Assembly: GCF_038003045.1 (NCBI RefSeq)
Contig: NZ_JBBOOK010000003.1
Span: 310,001 to 374,000 of the forward strand
Length of the DNA stretch: 64,000 nt
Direction: 5' to 3'
From: Sporosarcina sp. FSL W7-1349
GTDB taxonomy: Bacteria; Bacillota; Bacilli; Bacillales_A; Planococcaceae
Shown here piece by piece: positions 62,918-64,000 of this stretch. Below the pieces are notes generated by a model that was given only the letters and a program-made list of their open reading frames with translations, made no database searches and was not told the origin of the DNA. Within the stretch, counting starts at the first letter, position 1, and each line of letters begins with the position of its first letter. The position numbers and the translations under genes were made by a program.

Positions 62918-62941
62918 AATAGCAATAACTTGCTATTTTTA
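62918..62941 (+). terminator. Terminator-like hairpin upstream of the glycosyltransferase
   Basis: AATAGCAA/TTGCTATT, a perfect 8 bp stem with loop TAAC, followed by TTTTAT, only 37 bases before the next start codon. No gene lies upstream on this strand, so it may act in a leader. Confidence 0.4.
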
Positions 62942-62974
62942 TCGAAAGACTTAGGCGGAAAGGGGATTCGTATT

Positions 62975-64000
62975 TTGCAGAAGAAAATCTTATTTATCTC
63001 AGATCATGGCGATCCACTCGCTCCCCTGGGTAGTGAACAAGCAGGCGGGCAGAACAACTACGTCAAACAATTGGCGGAAGCGCTTTGTGAACATGGGAAC
63101 CAGGTAGATGTCATCACCCATTGGGCAAACCCTGACGACCCGCAAATCGAATATTTTGGCGGCAATTGCCGGGTGATCCGGATTGCTGCCGGCAATCGGA
63201 ACTACGTCTCCAAGAATAAGATGTTCGGCATGTTGCCGCAATTTTATAATGAAATGAAACGACTCATTCCAGTCGATTCTTATGATTTGATTCATACCCA
63301 TTATTGGCTTTCGGGTGTACTGGGCCTTTATATGAAAAAAGAGTTCAATCTTCCATGGATCCATACCAATCATTCATTAGGAAAAGCGAAGGAGTTGGCG
63401 ACCGGCGTGGCGGAGAAGACCCGCCTATCCGCAGAAAAGCTCATTCTTGGGTCGGTGGATCGCATTGTGGCGACTACGGAATCCGAGAAGGAATTGATCC
63501 ATGGCTTTGTCCCGGAACCAGCGCCGATCGATGTCATATCCATTGGAGTGGATCCCGTCTTTTATCCGGATGAAACGGCGGCTTTGGAATCGGCACCCTA
63601 TTTTGCTTTCGCCGGAAGATTGGAGAAGACCAAAGGAATTTACGTATTGGTCGATGCGTTCCGAAGATTGGTAGATTCCCATGGCGTCCCTTCTTCGACT
63701 AAACTGATCATAGCAGGGGGGGACCCGACCAATGTCGACGCCTCCGCGAAATTGCCGAAGAAGAAAACGTTGCGAAAAGCGATCGCCGGGTTGGAGCATC
63801 GTATCGATTTCATCGGCTCCCAGACACAGAGGCAATTGGCGAATTTGTTCAATGGGGCGATTAGCACCATTGTGCCTTCATATTATGAATCGTTCGGCAT
63901 GGTAGCAGCGGAGTCGCAAGCATGCGGATGTCCGGTCATCGCTTCGAAAGTCGGCGGATTACGGGATGTGGTGAAAGACCGGGTGACCGGCATCCATGTG
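62975..64000 (+). CDS. GT4 glycosyltransferase (MshA/sucrose-synthase-like), 3' end cut by window
   Basis: The frame is open to the end of the window (342 codons). TTG 62975 follows GGAAAGGGG by about ten bases and gives MQKKILFISDHGDPLAP. The N-terminal loop GSEQAGGQNNYVKQLAEAL matches the acceptor region of MshA and sucrose-phosphate synthase-like GT4 enzymes; FAFAGRLEKTKGI and YESFGMVAAESQACGCPVIA (the EX7E motif) lie in the donor domain. It retains nucleotide-sugar stereochemistry by family. The acceptor is unknown. Confidence 0.88.
   Translation, partial: MQKKILFISDHGDPLAPLGSEQAGGQNNYVKQLAEALCEHGNQVDVITHWANPDDPQIEYFGGNCRVIRIAAGNRNYVSKNKMFGMLPQFYNEMKRLIPVDSYDLIHTHYWLSGVLGLYMKKEFNLPWIHTNHSLGKAKELATGVAEKTRLSAEKLILGSVDRIVATTESEKELIHGFVPEPAPIDVISIGVDPVFYPDETAALESAPYFAFAGRLEKTKGIYVLVDAFRRLVDSHGVPSSTKLIIAGGDPTNVDASAKLPKKKTLRKAIAGLEHRIDFIGSQTQRQLANLFNGAISTIVPSYYESFGMVAAESQACGCPVIASKVGGLRDVVKDRVTGIHV

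Overview
The window is chromosomal DNA from a low-to-moderate GC Gram-positive bacterium of the order Bacillales, most likely a Sporosarcina/Planococcaceae-like relative of Bacillus. The evidence is strong AGGAGG-type ribosome binding sites with frequent TTG and GTG starts, many hairpin-plus-T-run terminators, BirA, PhoP and ArgR-type boxes of Bacillus form, and orthologues of Bacillus gene sets (bpsA-bpsB, argCJBD, the cysH-sat-cysC-siroheme operon, cysJI, nrnB, fatty-acid peroxygenase P450). I see no rRNA, tRNA, CRISPR array, transposase or phage module.

Layout. 1-6.8 kb: end of an alpha/beta hydrolase whose nucleophile is missing, a chemotaxis receptor, signal peptidase I, a UvrD/PcrA-like helicase and a pair of fluoride channels. 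6.8-11.3 kb: secreted alkaline phosphatase behind a clear PhoP box, a secreted nuclease, and an NhaC antiporter behind an unexplained structured leader. 11.3-19.8 kb: type III polyketide synthase with its methyltransferase, a luciferase-like flavoprotein with a cupin, a PadR-HAAS-DUF4097 envelope unit, an AlkD-type glycosylase and an M17 aminopeptidase. 20-25.4 kb: a signalling block (GAF-EAL phosphodiesterase, chemotaxis receptor, LuxR-type response regulator, MASE3 histidine kinase). 25.7-35.5 kb: a Trm11-like methyltransferase, argH behind an ArgR-type box, fabI, a FabG-like reductase and argCJBD. 35.7-40.2 kb: secreted and surface proteins and a low-GC patch with a cysteine-cluster/pentapeptide protein. 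40.2-45 kb: sulfate assimilation and siroheme synthesis (cysH-sat-cysC-sumT-sirB-sirC). 45-47.4 kb: LytTR/DUF3021 pair and nano-RNase nrnB. 47.8-52.8 kb: an operon of degenerate NtrC-like regulator, class III aminotransferase and polar amino acid ABC transporter. 53.2-56.8 kb: cysJI. 57-60.8 kb: patatin lipase and the biotin genes bioY/bioDA around one BirA operator. 61-64 kb: an FbpA-like small protein, a CYP152 peroxygenase and the start of a GT4 glycosyltransferase.

Cooperation. CysH, Sat, CysC and CysJI form the sulfate-to-sulfide route; SumT, SirB and SirC make the siroheme that CysI needs. ArgCJBD and ArgH cover ornithine synthesis and the last arginine step. BioY, BioD and BioA share one operator.

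The most unusual material is non-coding. A family of composite hairpin elements sits at 25.5, 32.2, 38.1, 47.6 and 61.3 kb: the copies share modules, swap hairpin cassettes, show compensatory base changes and, in three copies, carry locus-specific outer stems. There are also degenerate 20-21 bp tandem arrays just past gene ends (60.8 and 28.7 kb) and an 82 bp nested palindrome with competing stems (57.95 kb).
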